Source: Pseudomonas sp. W4I3
GTDB lineage: Bacteria > Pseudomonadota > Gammaproteobacteria > Pseudomonadales > Pseudomonadaceae
Assembly: GCF_030816195.1 (NCBI RefSeq)
Contig: NZ_JAUSXS010000001.1
Location: forward strand, 2,069,501 to 2,133,500
Direction: 5' to 3'
DNA: 64,000 nt
In this document: positions 1 to 7,083 of the stretch, in pieces
Position numbering within the stretch: the stretch's first letter is position 1
Layout of the letters: the number at the start of each line of letters is the position of its first letter
Notes under the pieces: model-generated
The model's database searches: none
Told to the model about the DNA's origin: nothing
Seen by the model: only the letters and a program-made list of their open reading frames with translations
Translations under genes and position numbers: made by a program

Positions 1-694
1 TGTCGCCCAGGCTGTCGGTGTCTTCGGCAAAGCCGGCCAGGTGTATCTCGCCGACGGCCTGCAAAGGTAAGGCATCGATGTAGGCCAGCGGATCGCGCTG
101 ATGGTTGATGCACGACACGTAGACGTTATTCACGTCCAGCAACAAACCGCAGCCGGTGCGCCGAATAATTTCGCTGAGGAAGTCCGTTTCGTCCAGGGTG
201 GAGCGTTGAAACTGCACATAGGTCGACGGGTTCTCCAGCAGCATCGGCCGCTTGAGCGCGCTTTGCACCTGATCCACGTGCTCGCAGACACGCGCCAGGG
301 TTTGCGCGTCGTAGGCCAGGGGCAGCAAGTCATTGAGAAACACCGGGCCGTGGCTGGACCAGGCCAGGTGTTCGGAAAAAGAGTGGGGTTGATAGCGTTC
401 GATCAGCCTGGCCAGCCGTGCCAGGTGCTCAGGGTTGAGTGGGCCTTCACCGCCGATGGAGAGACCCACGCCGTGCAACGACAGTGGGTACCGTTCGCGA
501 ATCAAGCCCAGATAGTGGTGAAAAGGGCCGCCGGCGACCATGTAGTTTTCGGCATGCACTTCAAAGAAACCGATGTCGGGGCAGGTCTCAAGCACTTGGT
601 TGATGTGCTCGGTCTTCAATCCCAGCCCCGCCCTGTGAGGGAGGCCGGACACTTGAGCCGGTGAGGCCGTAGGCTGGGATGAAAGCGTCATCAT
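1..694 (-). CDS. bufB: DUF692 (MNIO) family RiPP maturase, BufB-like, partial
   Basis: About 231 N-terminal residues are visible; the C-terminus lies beyond the left edge. DUF692 proteins are multinuclear iron oxidative enzymes that modify cysteines in ribosomal peptides (MbnB of methanobactin, BufB of bufferins). The characteristic blocks read in order: GLGLKTEH near the N-terminus, [49 protein letters not shown] and EIHLAGF, which carry the His/Glu/Asn/Asp residues that bind metal in this family. Two adjacent ATGs (694 and 691) can start it; I chose the first. It begins 22 bases after the stop of the DUF2282 precursor gene, so the two form one operon. A DUF2063 partner (BufC) would be expected just left of the window. 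The family assignment is firm; the copper-bufferin role is inferred from the pairing. Confidence 0.88.
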   Translation of the reverse strand, partial: MMTLSSQPTASPAQVSGLPHRAGLGLKTEHINQVLETCPDIGFFEVHAENYMVAGGPFHHYLGLIRERYPLSLHGVGLSIGGEGPLNPEHLARLARLIERYQPHSFSEHLAWSSHGPVFLNDLLPLAYDAQTLARVCEHVDQVQSALKRPMLLENPSTYVQFQRSTLDETDFLSEIIRRTGCGLLLDVNNVYVSCINHQRDPLAYIDALPLQAVGEIHLAGFAEDTDSLGD

Positions 695-716
695 CTGTCC
701 TCAGGTTTGCGGGGGT

Positions 717-1013
717 TCAGGACTTGGCGGTAAAGGCTGCTTCCTGACCGAAACCGGTCGGTGAGGTGGTGCTTGGGGTTTTCGTGCAAGTGCCGGCGGG
801 TACCAGCTTCCAGGCGTTGGCCTGGTCCTTGGTTTTGGACGTACCGGCGCAAGAAGTGCCGGCGCCGGCGGCGCAGTCGTTCTTGCCGGCCTCGGCGATG
901 CCGAAGCATTTCTGCATGTCATCGGCCGCATGGGCGGTGGCGGTCAGGGCAGACAGGCTCAAGGCCGAGCCAAGGGCCAGGACGAGGGTGGCAGCGGACA
1001 GTTTGGTCGTCAT
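717..1013 (-). CDS. bufA: DUF2282 small secreted protein, bufferin-type precursor (BufA1-like)
   Basis: 98 residues. An N-terminal signal peptide (hydrophobic stretch about residues 8-27, likely cleavage after TAHA) precedes a mature part with four cysteines, at residues 36, 47, 55 and 76, in the DUF2282 arrangement [16 protein letters not shown]2282 proteins are the substrates of DUF692 enzymes in bufferin systems, where cysteines are oxidised to a thiooxazole-type heterocycle that binds copper in the periplasm. The ATG at 1013 has GGAG six bases upstream. The open frame extends further upstream, but only through the REPIN, so the longer version was rejected. The maturase gene follows after 22 bases. 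The number of modified cysteines cannot be read from sequence. Confidence 0.85.
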   Translation of the reverse strand: MTTKLSAATLVLALGSALSLSALTATAHAADDMQKCFGIAEAGKNDCAAGAGTSCAGTSKTKDQANAWKLVPAGTCTKTPSTTSPTGFGQEAAFTAKS

Positions 1014-1131
1014 GATGTATCTCCAGCAGTGGGTTGATTGGCAGGCTTGATTGCCTGCTTGCACCACTAGAGAGAGGGGGACGAACTTCGTTACAAGCCG
1101 GCCGAAAATAATTGTAAGCATCACGCAAAGC

Positions 1132-1226
1132 AAATGTGGGAGGGGGCTTGCTCCCGATGGCGGTGTATCAGATACCCATAGGCTATCTGACACTCTGTCA
1201 TCGGGAGCAAGCCCCCTCCCACATTT
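1132..1226. repeat. REPIN (paired GTGGGAGGGGG inverted repeat)
   Basis: Two near-perfect arms of about 27 bases (AAATGTGGGAGGGGGCTTGC and onwards, and its reverse complement) flank a variable middle. It lies between the bufA upstream region and the convergent end of braG. Confidence 0.9.
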
Positions 1227-1251
1227 CAAGCCGGTTCATCCAGCAACCGTT

Positions 1252-1953
1252 TTAACCGCCCAGGTACGCCTCACGCACCTTTGGATCAGTCAGCAGTTGC
1301 TCGCCGGTGCCCTGCATCACCACTCGGCCGTTCTCCAACACATAGGCGCGGTCGGCAATTTTCAGTGCCTGGTTGGCGTTCTGCTCCACCAGGAACACCG
1401 TCACCCCGTCCTTGCGCAACTGCTCGATGATGTCGAAGATCTGCTGGATGATGATCGGCGCCAAGCCCAGGGACGGTTCGTCCAGCAGCAACAGCTTGGG
1501 CTTGCTCATCAACGCCCGGCCGATGGCGAGCATTTGCTGCTCGCCGCCGGACATGGTGCCGCCGCGCTGGCTGAAGCGCTCCTTGAGCCGCGGGAACAGG
1601 TGCAGCACCTTGTCCATCTGCGCCTCGTAGTCGCCCTTGTCGGTAAAGAAGCCGCCCATGGCCAGGTTCTCTTCCACGGTCAGGCGCGAGAACACGCGAC
1701 GGCCTTCGGGCACCACCGCGATGCTCTTGCGCATGATTTCGGCGGAGTGCTTGCCCACCAGTTCTTCACCCATGTAGCGGATGCTGCCGCTGTGGGCCTG
1801 GGGCGAACCGCACAGGGTCATCAGCAACGTTGACTTGCCGGCGCCGTTGGCGCCGATCAGGGTCACGATCTCACCCTGACGCACTTCCACGTTGACGCTG
1901 TGCAGGGCCTGGATCTTGCCGTAGAAAGTGGAAACGTTTTCGAATTGCAGCAT
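1252..1953 (-). CDS. braG: Branched-chain amino acid ABC transporter, ATP-binding protein LivF/BraG
   Basis: 233 residues, the usual LivF length. It is one of two ATPases that drive import of leucine, isoleucine and valine through BraD/BraE. Walker A is GANGAGKST (about residue 36), the ABC signature is MSGGEQQMLAIGRAL, and Walker B is LLLLDEPSLGLAP, followed by the switch histidine region VEQN. The C-terminal sequence ends REAYLGG, typical of LivF. It begins one base after the braF stop and is the last gene of the leftward operon; a REPIN lies 26 bases beyond its stop. It acts on the cytoplasmic face of the inner membrane. Confidence 0.96.
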   Translation of the reverse strand: MLQFENVSTFYGKIQALHSVNVEVRQGEIVTLIGANGAGKSTLLMTLCGSPQAHSGSIRYMGEELVGKHSAEIMRKSIAVVPEGRRVFSRLTVEENLAMGGFFTDKGDYEAQMDKVLHLFPRLKERFSQRGGTMSGGEQQMLAIGRALMSKPKLLLLDEPSLGLAPIIIQQIFDIIEQLRKDGVTVFLVEQNANQALKIADRAYVLENGRVVMQGTGEQLLTDPKVREAYLGG

Positions 1954-1954
1954 T

Positions 1955-2722
1955 TTACGCTTCCCCCAAATAGGCTTTGATCACTTCGGGATTGTCGCGG
2001 ATCTGCTCCGGCGTCCCGTCGGCCAGCGGCGTGCCCTGGTTGATCACGACGATATGGTCGGAAATGCTCATGACCAGTTTCATGTCGTGTTCGATCAGCA
2101 GCACGGTGGCGTTGTTTTCCTCGCGCAGCACGCTGATCAGCGCCTTGAGGTCTTCGGTTTCCTTGGGGTTCAGGCCGGCGGCCGGTTCGTCGAGCATGAG
2201 GATCCGCGGGCGGGTCATCATGCAGCGGGCGATTTCCAGGCGACGCTGCTGACCATAGGCCAGGGTGCCGGCCGGGCGGTTGGCGAACTCGGTCAGGTTG
2301 ACCTTATCCAGCCAGTACGCCGCGTACTCCATGGCCTCGCGCTCGCTCTTGCGGAATGCCGGCGTCTTGAACAGGCCTGCGAAGAAGTTGGTGTTCAGGT
2401 GACGGTGCTGGGCGATCAGCAGGTTTTCGACCGCTGTCATGTCCTTGAACAGGCGCACGTTCTGGAACGTGCGCACCACGCCCTTACGGGCGATCTCGTG
2501 GCCGGCCAGGCCCTGGATCGGCTGGCCGTCCAGCAGGATGCTGCCACCGCTCGGCTTGTAGAAACCGGTGAGGCAGTTGAACACCGTGGTCTTGCCGGCG
2601 CCGTTGGGGCCGATCAGCGCGACCACTTGTTTTTCCTTGACGGTCAGGGCGACGCCGTTGACCGCGAGCAGGCCGCCGAAGCGCATGCTCAGATTTTCGA
2701 CTTTTAGGATCTCGCGGCTCAT
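1955..2722 (-). CDS. braF: Branched-chain amino acid ABC transporter, ATP-binding protein LivG/BraF
   Basis: 255 residues, the normal LivG size. It shows Walker [10 protein letters not shown] (about residue 38), the LivG-specific long helical insert with NTNFFAG, the signature segment [13 protein letters not shown], Walker [14 protein letters not shown] and switch region IEHDMKLVM. The C-terminus [15 protein letters not shown] is the conserved LivG tail. It is the second ATPase of the bra system. Its start overlaps the braE stop by four bases, consistent with translational coupling. Identity is secure from both the domain order and the complete five-gene context. Confidence 0.96.
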   Translation of the reverse strand: MSREILKVENLSMRFGGLLAVNGVALTVKEKQVVALIGPNGAGKTTVFNCLTGFYKPSGGSILLDGQPIQGLAGHEIARKGVVRTFQNVRLFKDMTAVENLLIAQHRHLNTNFFAGLFKTPAFRKSEREAMEYAAYWLDKVNLTEFANRPAGTLAYGQQRRLEIARCMMTRPRILMLDEPAAGLNPKETEDLKALISVLREENNATVLLIEHDMKLVMSISDHIVVINQGTPLADGTPEQIRDNPEVIKAYLGEA

Positions 2723-3972
2723 TTGCGCAGCTCCATGTGTGGACGTTGCATGGGCAGCAGGCCTTGAGGGCGCCAGATCATCATCAGCACCATCATGGCG
2801 CCGAACATCAACATGCGGTATTCGCTGAACTCACGCATCATTTCCGGCAGCAGGATCATCACAATCGCGGCGAGGATCACACCCAGTTGCGAGCCCATGC
2901 CGCCCAGTACCACGATGGCGAGGATGATCGCCGACTCGATAAAGGTGAACGACTCCGGGGTCACCAGGCCTTGGCGCGCGGCGAAGAAGCTGCCGGCGAA
3001 ACCTGCAAATGCAGCGCCCAGGGTGAAGGCGGAAAGCTTGATGATGGTCGGGTTCAGACCCAGGGCGCGGCAGGCGATTTCATCTTCGCGCAAGGCTTCC
3101 CAGGCGCGGCCGATCGGCATGCGCAGCAACCGATTGATCACGAACAGCGCTGCCAGCGCCAGCAACAGGGCGACCAGGTACAGGAACACCACCTTGCTCA
3201 CCGGGTTGTAGGCAATCCCGAAGTACTCATGGAAAGTCTGCATGCCCTCAGCCGCGCTACGGTCGAACGACAGGCCGAAGAACGTTGGCTTGGGAATGCT
3301 GCTGATGCCATTGGGGCCACCGGTGATATCGGTGAGGTTACGCAGGAACAGACGGATGATTTCACCGAAACCCAGGGTTACGATCGCCAGGTAGTCACCG
3401 CGCAGGCGCAACACCGGGAAACCCAGCAGGAAGCCGAACGTGGCCGCCGCCATCCCCGCCAGTGGCAGGCAGATCCAGAAGCTCCAGCCCAGATAGTGCG
3501 ACAGCAGCGCGTAGGTGTAGGCCCCCACGGCATAGAAGCCCACATAACCCAGGTCGAGCAGGCCGGCCAGGCCGACCACGATGTTCAGGCCCAGGCCCAG
3601 CAACACGTAGATCAGGATCAGGGTGGCGATGTCGACCGCGCCGCGCGAGCCGAAGAACGGCCAGATCAACGCGGCGATGATCAGGCCGATGATGATGTAG
3701 CGCTGGGTGCGCGGCAGGGTCAGGAATTGGCTGACCTTAGGCGACACCAATGGGCCACGGTTGCCCTTGAACAGGGCACCGACCTGCTGGGTGAACAGCA
3801 CGCGCAGGAACATCAGCACCGAACACAGGGCGATCACGGTCAGGGTCAGCGGCCCTGTGCCATGCACTTCCAGGTTGATGCCAACAATGCTCAGCTTGAG
3901 ACCGAGTACCGGAAAGGCCACGGCCCATACCAGCAAGGCGCTGAAAAACGCCGATTTAAGATATCTGCTCAT
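2719..3972 (-). CDS. braE: High-affinity branched-chain amino acid ABC transporter permease LivM/BraE
   Basis: 417 residues. An N-terminal extension with two hydrophobic segments (the DUF3382 part, residues about 1-90, found in gamma-proteobacterial LivM) precedes the permease core with roughly eight membrane segments. The core holds the BPD_transp_2 loop [13 protein letters not shown] (about residue 300), which contacts the ATPase, and [15 protein letters not shown] near the end. It forms the membrane channel with BraD. Its first four bases overlap the end of braD and its last four overlap braF, so translation of D, E and F looks coupled. Confidence 0.95.
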   Translation of the reverse strand: MSRYLKSAFFSALLVWAVAFPVLGLKLSIVGINLEVHGTGPLTLTVIALCSVLMFLRVLFTQQVGALFKGNRGPLVSPKVSQFLTLPRTQRYIIIGLIIAALIWPFFGSRGAVDIATLILIYVLLGLGLNIVVGLAGLLDLGYVGFYAVGAYTYALLSHYLGWSFWICLPLAGMAAATFGFLLGFPVLRLRGDYLAIVTLGFGEIIRLFLRNLTDITGGPNGISSIPKPTFFGLSFDRSAAEGMQTFHEYFGIAYNPVSKVVFLYLVALLLALAALFVINRLLRMPIGRAWEALREDEIACRALGLNPTIIKLSAFTLGAAFAGFAGSFFAARQGLVTPESFTFIESAIILAIVVLGGMGSQLGVILAAIVMILLPEMMREFSEYRMLMFGAMMVLMMIWRPQGLLPMQRPHMELRK

Positions 3973-4892
3973 ACTTTCTCAACCTCCGGGCGGCCCAGGA
4001 TGCCGGTCGGACGGAACAACAACACCAGGACCAACAAGCCGAACGCCACGACGTCCTTGTACTGGTCACCGAAGATATCGGCGCCAAAGGCTTCGGCCAC
4101 GCCCAGTACCAGCCCACCGAGCATGGCGCCCGGAATACTGCCGATACCGCCCAATACCGCCGCGGTAAAGGCCTTGAGGCCTACCAGGAAGCCGGCGTTG
4201 GGGTTGATCACGCCGTACTGCATGCTCAGCAACACGGCAGCGACCGCCGCCAGCGCAGCACCGATCACGAAGGTCAGGGCGATGATGTTATTGGTGTTGA
4301 TGCCCAGCAGGTTGGCCATCTTGATGTCTTCGGCGCAGGCCCGGCAGGCGCGGCCCAGACGAGAGCGGGAGATGAACAGCGTGAGGCCGAGCATGGCCAC
4401 CAGGGTGACGATGAAGACCAGGATCTGCATGTAGGAAATCAGTACTTCTTGCGCACCACCGGGACCGAAGGAGATGCTCCCCGGAATCAGGTTGGGAATG
4501 GACTTGTCCTTGGAGTCCTGGGACAGCAATACCGTGTTCTGCAGGAAAATCGACATGCCGATGGCGGAAATCAGCGGGATCAACCGGTTGCTGCCGCGCA
4601 AGGGACGGTAGGCAACACGCTCGATACTGTAGCCATAGGCACTGGTCACGACGATCGACGCAAGGAACGCAGCGGTCATCAACAGCGGCAGGGAGTGGAT
4701 ACCCATCATGGCCAGCCCGGCGAGGGCGATGAAGGCCACGTAGGAACCAATCATGTACACCTCGCCATGGGCGAAGTTGATCATTCCAATGATGCCGTAA
4801 ACCATTGTGTAGCCAATGGCTATCAAGGCATAGGTGCTGCCAATGGTCAGGCCATTAACCAGCTGTTGGAAAAAATGATAGATCTCAGGCAT
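3969..4892 (-). CDS. braD: Branched-chain amino acid ABC transporter permease LivH/BraD
   Basis: 307 residues with about eight transmembrane segments. LivH hallmarks are [19 protein letters not shown] near the N-terminus, the segment [14 protein letters not shown], the ATPase-contact loop [16 protein letters not shown], and [13 protein letters not shown] near the end. It partners BraE as the inner-membrane channel for leucine, isoleucine and valine. The gene starts 230 bases after the braC stop, with a hairpin terminator in that gap, so it is probably expressed at a lower level than braC by partial read-through. Confidence 0.95.
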   Translation of the reverse strand: MPEIYHFFQQLVNGLTIGSTYALIAIGYTMVYGIIGMINFAHGEVYMIGSYVAFIALAGLAMMGIHSLPLLMTAAFLASIVVTSAYGYSIERVAYRPLRGSNRLIPLISAIGMSIFLQNTVLLSQDSKDKSIPNLIPGSISFGPGGAQEVLISYMQILVFIVTLVAMLGLTLFISRSRLGRACRACAEDIKMANLLGINTNNIIALTFVIGAALAAVAAVLLSMQYGVINPNAGFLVGLKAFTAAVLGGIGSIPGAMLGGLVLGVAEAFGADIFGDQYKDVVAFGLLVLVLLFRPTGILGRPEVEKV

Positions 4893-5075
4893 TACAGCGC
4901 TCCTAAAAACCCGATACGCATTTCACTGGTGGAGTCATGTTCCGGCCCTGCGCTGTGTTCTGTGAGCACATTTGCACAAAGCGTTTGCCAGCGAACCGCT
5001 GGTGACGGTTTTAAGATTTTCAGGTGAGCCAGCGCCCGGATCGCGGGTGACATGGCCCATAAACCTCGTAAAACA

Positions 5076-5104
5076 AAGCCCACTGCTCTCACAGTGGGCT
5101 TGTT
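5076..5104 (-). terminator. Rho-independent terminator/attenuator between braC and braD
   Basis: Ten-base-pair stem AAGCCCACTG / CAGTGGGCTT with a six-base loop. On the minus strand it is followed by TTTGTTTT. It lies just past the braC stop and ahead of braDEFG. Confidence 0.8.
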
Positions 5105-5122
5105 GGACCAGTAACGCCTGGC

Positions 5123-6250
5123 TTACTGAGGGGAAACTTCGGTTTTTGGTTTGCCGAAGTGCCATTCGTAGACCACGAACTTGAAGTCCTTCAGGTCGCC
5201 CTTGGCGTCGAAGCTGAGCTCACCGGTAGGGGTCTTGAAGGTACCCGCGTGGATGGCCTCGGCCACCTTGGCGGTGTCTTCGCTCTTGGCAGCCTTGATA
5301 CCGCCGGCGATCACTTCGATGGCCGAGTAGGCTGGGAACACGAACGGACCGGTTGGGTCCTGCTTGTTCTTGGCGAACTCTTCAACGATGGCCTTGTTGG
5401 CCGGATCGGTGTCGAAGGATTTAGGCAGGGTCACCAGCAGGCCTTCGGAAGCGCCTTGGGCGATTTGCGAGATGGAGTCGTTGCCGACGCCTTCCGGGCC
5501 CATGAACTTGGCGTTCAGGCCTTTTTCCTTGGCTTGGCGCAGAATCAGGCCCAGCTCAGGGTGGTAGCCGCCGTAGTAGACGAAGTCGACGTTGGCTTGC
5601 TTGAGTTTCTGGATGATCGAGGAGAAGTCCTTGTCGCCGGCGTTCAGGCCTTCGAAGACGGCAACCTTGGTGCCTTTTTCTTCAAGGGTTTTCTTCACGG
5701 CGCTGGCGATGCCTTCACCGTATTGCTGCTTGTCATGCAGCACGGCAACGATTTTCGGCTTCACGTGGTCGGCGATGTAATTGCCGGCCGCCGGGCCTTG
5801 TGCGCTGTCCAGGCCGATGGTGCGGAAGATCAGCTTGTAGCCACGGGAGGTGATTTCCGGGCTGGTGGCCGCAGGGGTAATCATGATGACGCCTTCGTCT
5901 TCGTAGATATCGGACGCTGGCTGAGTGGAGCTGGAGCAGAGGTGACCGACCACGAACTTGACGCCGTCGTTGACCACTTTGTTGGCTACGGCAACGGCTT
6001 GTTTCGGATCGCACGCGTCGTCGTATTCCTTGGCTTCAAGCATCTTGCCGTCCACGCCGCCCTTGGCGTTGATGTCGGCGATTGCCTGCTTGGCACCCAT
6101 GAATTGCATGTCGCCGTATTGCGTTACTGGCCCGGTCTTGGGGCCGGCAATGCCGATCTTGATGGTGTCGGCTGCGAACGAATGGCCGGCAACCCCAGCC
6201 AGGACCATAGCGGCAAACAGTTTGGAAATCTGCTTAGTAGCCTTATTCAT
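5123..6250 (-). CDS. braC: Periplasmic branched-chain amino acid-binding protein BraC (LivK/LivJ type)
   Basis: 375 residues. A Sec signal peptide (MNKATKQIS then a hydrophobic core) has likely cleavage after GHSFA. The mature protein opens DTIKIGIAGPKTGP, typical of type I periplasmic binding proteins. The two conserved cysteines of the LIV-binding fold are present (YDDACDP and VGHLCSSS), and the ligand-binding region HLCSSSTQPASDIYE is intact. It captures Leu/Ile/Val (Ala and Thr in P. aeruginosa BraC) and delivers them to BraDE. It is the first gene of the operon, with RBS-like GAGTGGAG upstream of the ATG. The terminator directly downstream fits higher expression of the binding protein than of the membrane parts. 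Confidence 0.95.
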   Translation of the reverse strand: MNKATKQISKLFAAMVLAGVAGHSFAADTIKIGIAGPKTGPVTQYGDMQFMGAKQAIADINAKGGVDGKMLEAKEYDDACDPKQAVAVANKVVNDGVKFVVGHLCSSSTQPASDIYEDEGVIMITPAATSPEITSRGYKLIFRTIGLDSAQGPAAGNYIADHVKPKIVAVLHDKQQYGEGIASAVKKTLEEKGTKVAVFEGLNAGDKDFSSIIQKLKQANVDFVYYGGYHPELGLILRQAKEKGLNAKFMGPEGVGNDSISQIAQGASEGLLVTLPKSFDTDPANKAIVEEFAKNKQDPTGPFVFPAYSAIEVIAGGIKAAKSEDTAKVAEAIHAGTFKTPTGELSFDAKGDLKDFKFVVYEWHFGKPKTEVSPQ

Positions 6251-6590
6251 AGTGCTCCACTCTTACTGTTGTATTTTTTATAGTTCTAGCGGCCTTGTGA
6301 GCTGCAGAACCGGATCAGATATCTCGGATATCCCCCGGCGATGCCCTGGCAACTGTACCGGTACAGTGTAGAGCGCCGGTTGAGCGCTTGAAAAGCTGGC
6401 TGCCGGGGGCAAAACCGGGTTGTGTCGCTTTAATGAAAGAAAAAGACAGAATTGCGGCGGGGTGATGCCAGCGTTGCACGCATTCCTTGGCTTTTCCGAC
6501 ACTTTCAATTGCTACCTCATTTGCTACTGGGTTTTTCTGGCTGAGACACGACGCTATGATTGCGCCGATTTTTTACTCAGGTGAACTCCC
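6251..6590. other. Divergent intergenic region braC / DUF2288 gene
   Basis: A 340-base gap that must carry the leftward braC promoter and the rightward promoter of the DUF2288 gene. The only clear structure is a perfect 16-base palindrome at 6352-6367 and a GATATC-TCG-GATATC dyad at 6318-6332. No further open frame with coding character was seen. Confidence 0.6.
6352..6367. promoter_or_regulatory. Perfect 16-bp palindrome, candidate operator upstream of braC
   Basis: ACTGTACCGGTACAGT is its own reverse complement. It lies about 100 bases upstream of the braC ATG. The symmetry fits a dimeric repressor site; the half-site GGTACAG resembles GntR/MocR-type sites, but no regulator gene lies next to it. 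Confidence 0.4.
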
Positions 6591-6893
6591 ATGACGCAAG
6601 AACCTAGCACCCTCTATGCCAAGCTGCTCGGTGAAACCGCCGAAATTTCCTGGAAGGAGCTCGAACCGTTCTTTGCCAAGGGTGCCCTATTGTGGGTCGA
6701 CGCTGGCCTGGATTTGATCGAGGCGGCCGAGGCGATGGCCGAAGACAATCGCGACAAGGTCGCTGCCTGGCTGGCTGCAGGGAGCCTCGGCGAAGTGTCT
6801 GCGACGCGGGCGGTGGACTTGGTCGCACGAGACCCGGGCTTGTGGGCGGTGGTGGTGTCGCCCTGGATTTTGATCCAGGAAAGGGCGGCGTAA
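6591..6893 (+). CDS. DUF2288 family protein
   Basis: 100 residues, acidic, no signal peptide or membrane segment. It matches the DUF2288 family of small cytoplasmic gamma-proteobacterial proteins: LYAKLLGETAEISWKELE at the N-terminus, then KGALLWVDAGLDLIEAAEAMA, DKVAAWLAAGSLG and WAVVVSPWILIQE near the end. No biochemical role is known to me. It stands alone, divergent from braC and convergent with the MHYT signalling gene. The ATG at 6591 is preceded by AGGTGAACTCCC, an acceptable ribosome binding site. Confidence 0.85.
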   Translation: MTQEPSTLYAKLLGETAEISWKELEPFFAKGALLWVDAGLDLIEAAEAMAEDNRDKVAAWLAAGSLGEVSATRAVDLVARDPGLWAVVVSPWILIQERAA

Positions 6894-6971
6894 GAAGCTG
6901 CTGCTCGATATTGGTGCGCCGAATGTGCCTCGGCAAGTGTGTAGCCGAGTAACCGCTTGAGCGGTGATGGC

Positions 6972-6991
6972 ACCTTGCCGTAGAGAAAGGT
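6972..6991. promoter_or_regulatory. MerR-family-like dyad (orphan)
   Basis: ACCTTGCC-GTAG-AGAAAGGT has the outer symmetry ACCTT/AAGGT spaced like CueR/MerR-type metal operators. No MerR gene or metal-transport gene is adjacent, and the flanking -10 matches are poor, so this is tentative and may be a relic. Confidence 0.2.
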
Positions 6992-7002
6992 CACAGGTGA
7001 CG

Positions 7003-7018
7003 GTGACGTTAACGTCAC
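7003..7018. promoter_or_regulatory. Perfect 16-bp palindrome GTGACGTTAACGTCAC
   Basis: A self-complementary 16-mer in the 190-base gap between two convergent genes, 12 bases from the MerR-like dyad. Its core ACGTTAACGT resembles sites of LiuR-type MerR regulators, but no target gene starts nearby. Confidence 0.3.
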
Positions 7019-7083
7019 GGGAACAGTTAGGGGGCCGGGGCGAGGGCAGGGGAATTGTTTCAACGTATTAAACCCTCGCCCCG

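Noticed and set aside
1073..1094. ECF-type promoter (GTAAC) ahead of bufA
   Set aside because: GTAAC is present on the minus strand, but no matching -10 was found at 16-17 bases.
6352..6367. LexA (SOS) box
   Set aside because: The palindrome has CTG-N8-CAG, while LexA needs CTG-N10-CAG.
6440..6500. Sigma-54 promoter ahead of braC
   Set aside because: TGGCA is present on the minus strand, but no GC doublet follows at the required spacing.
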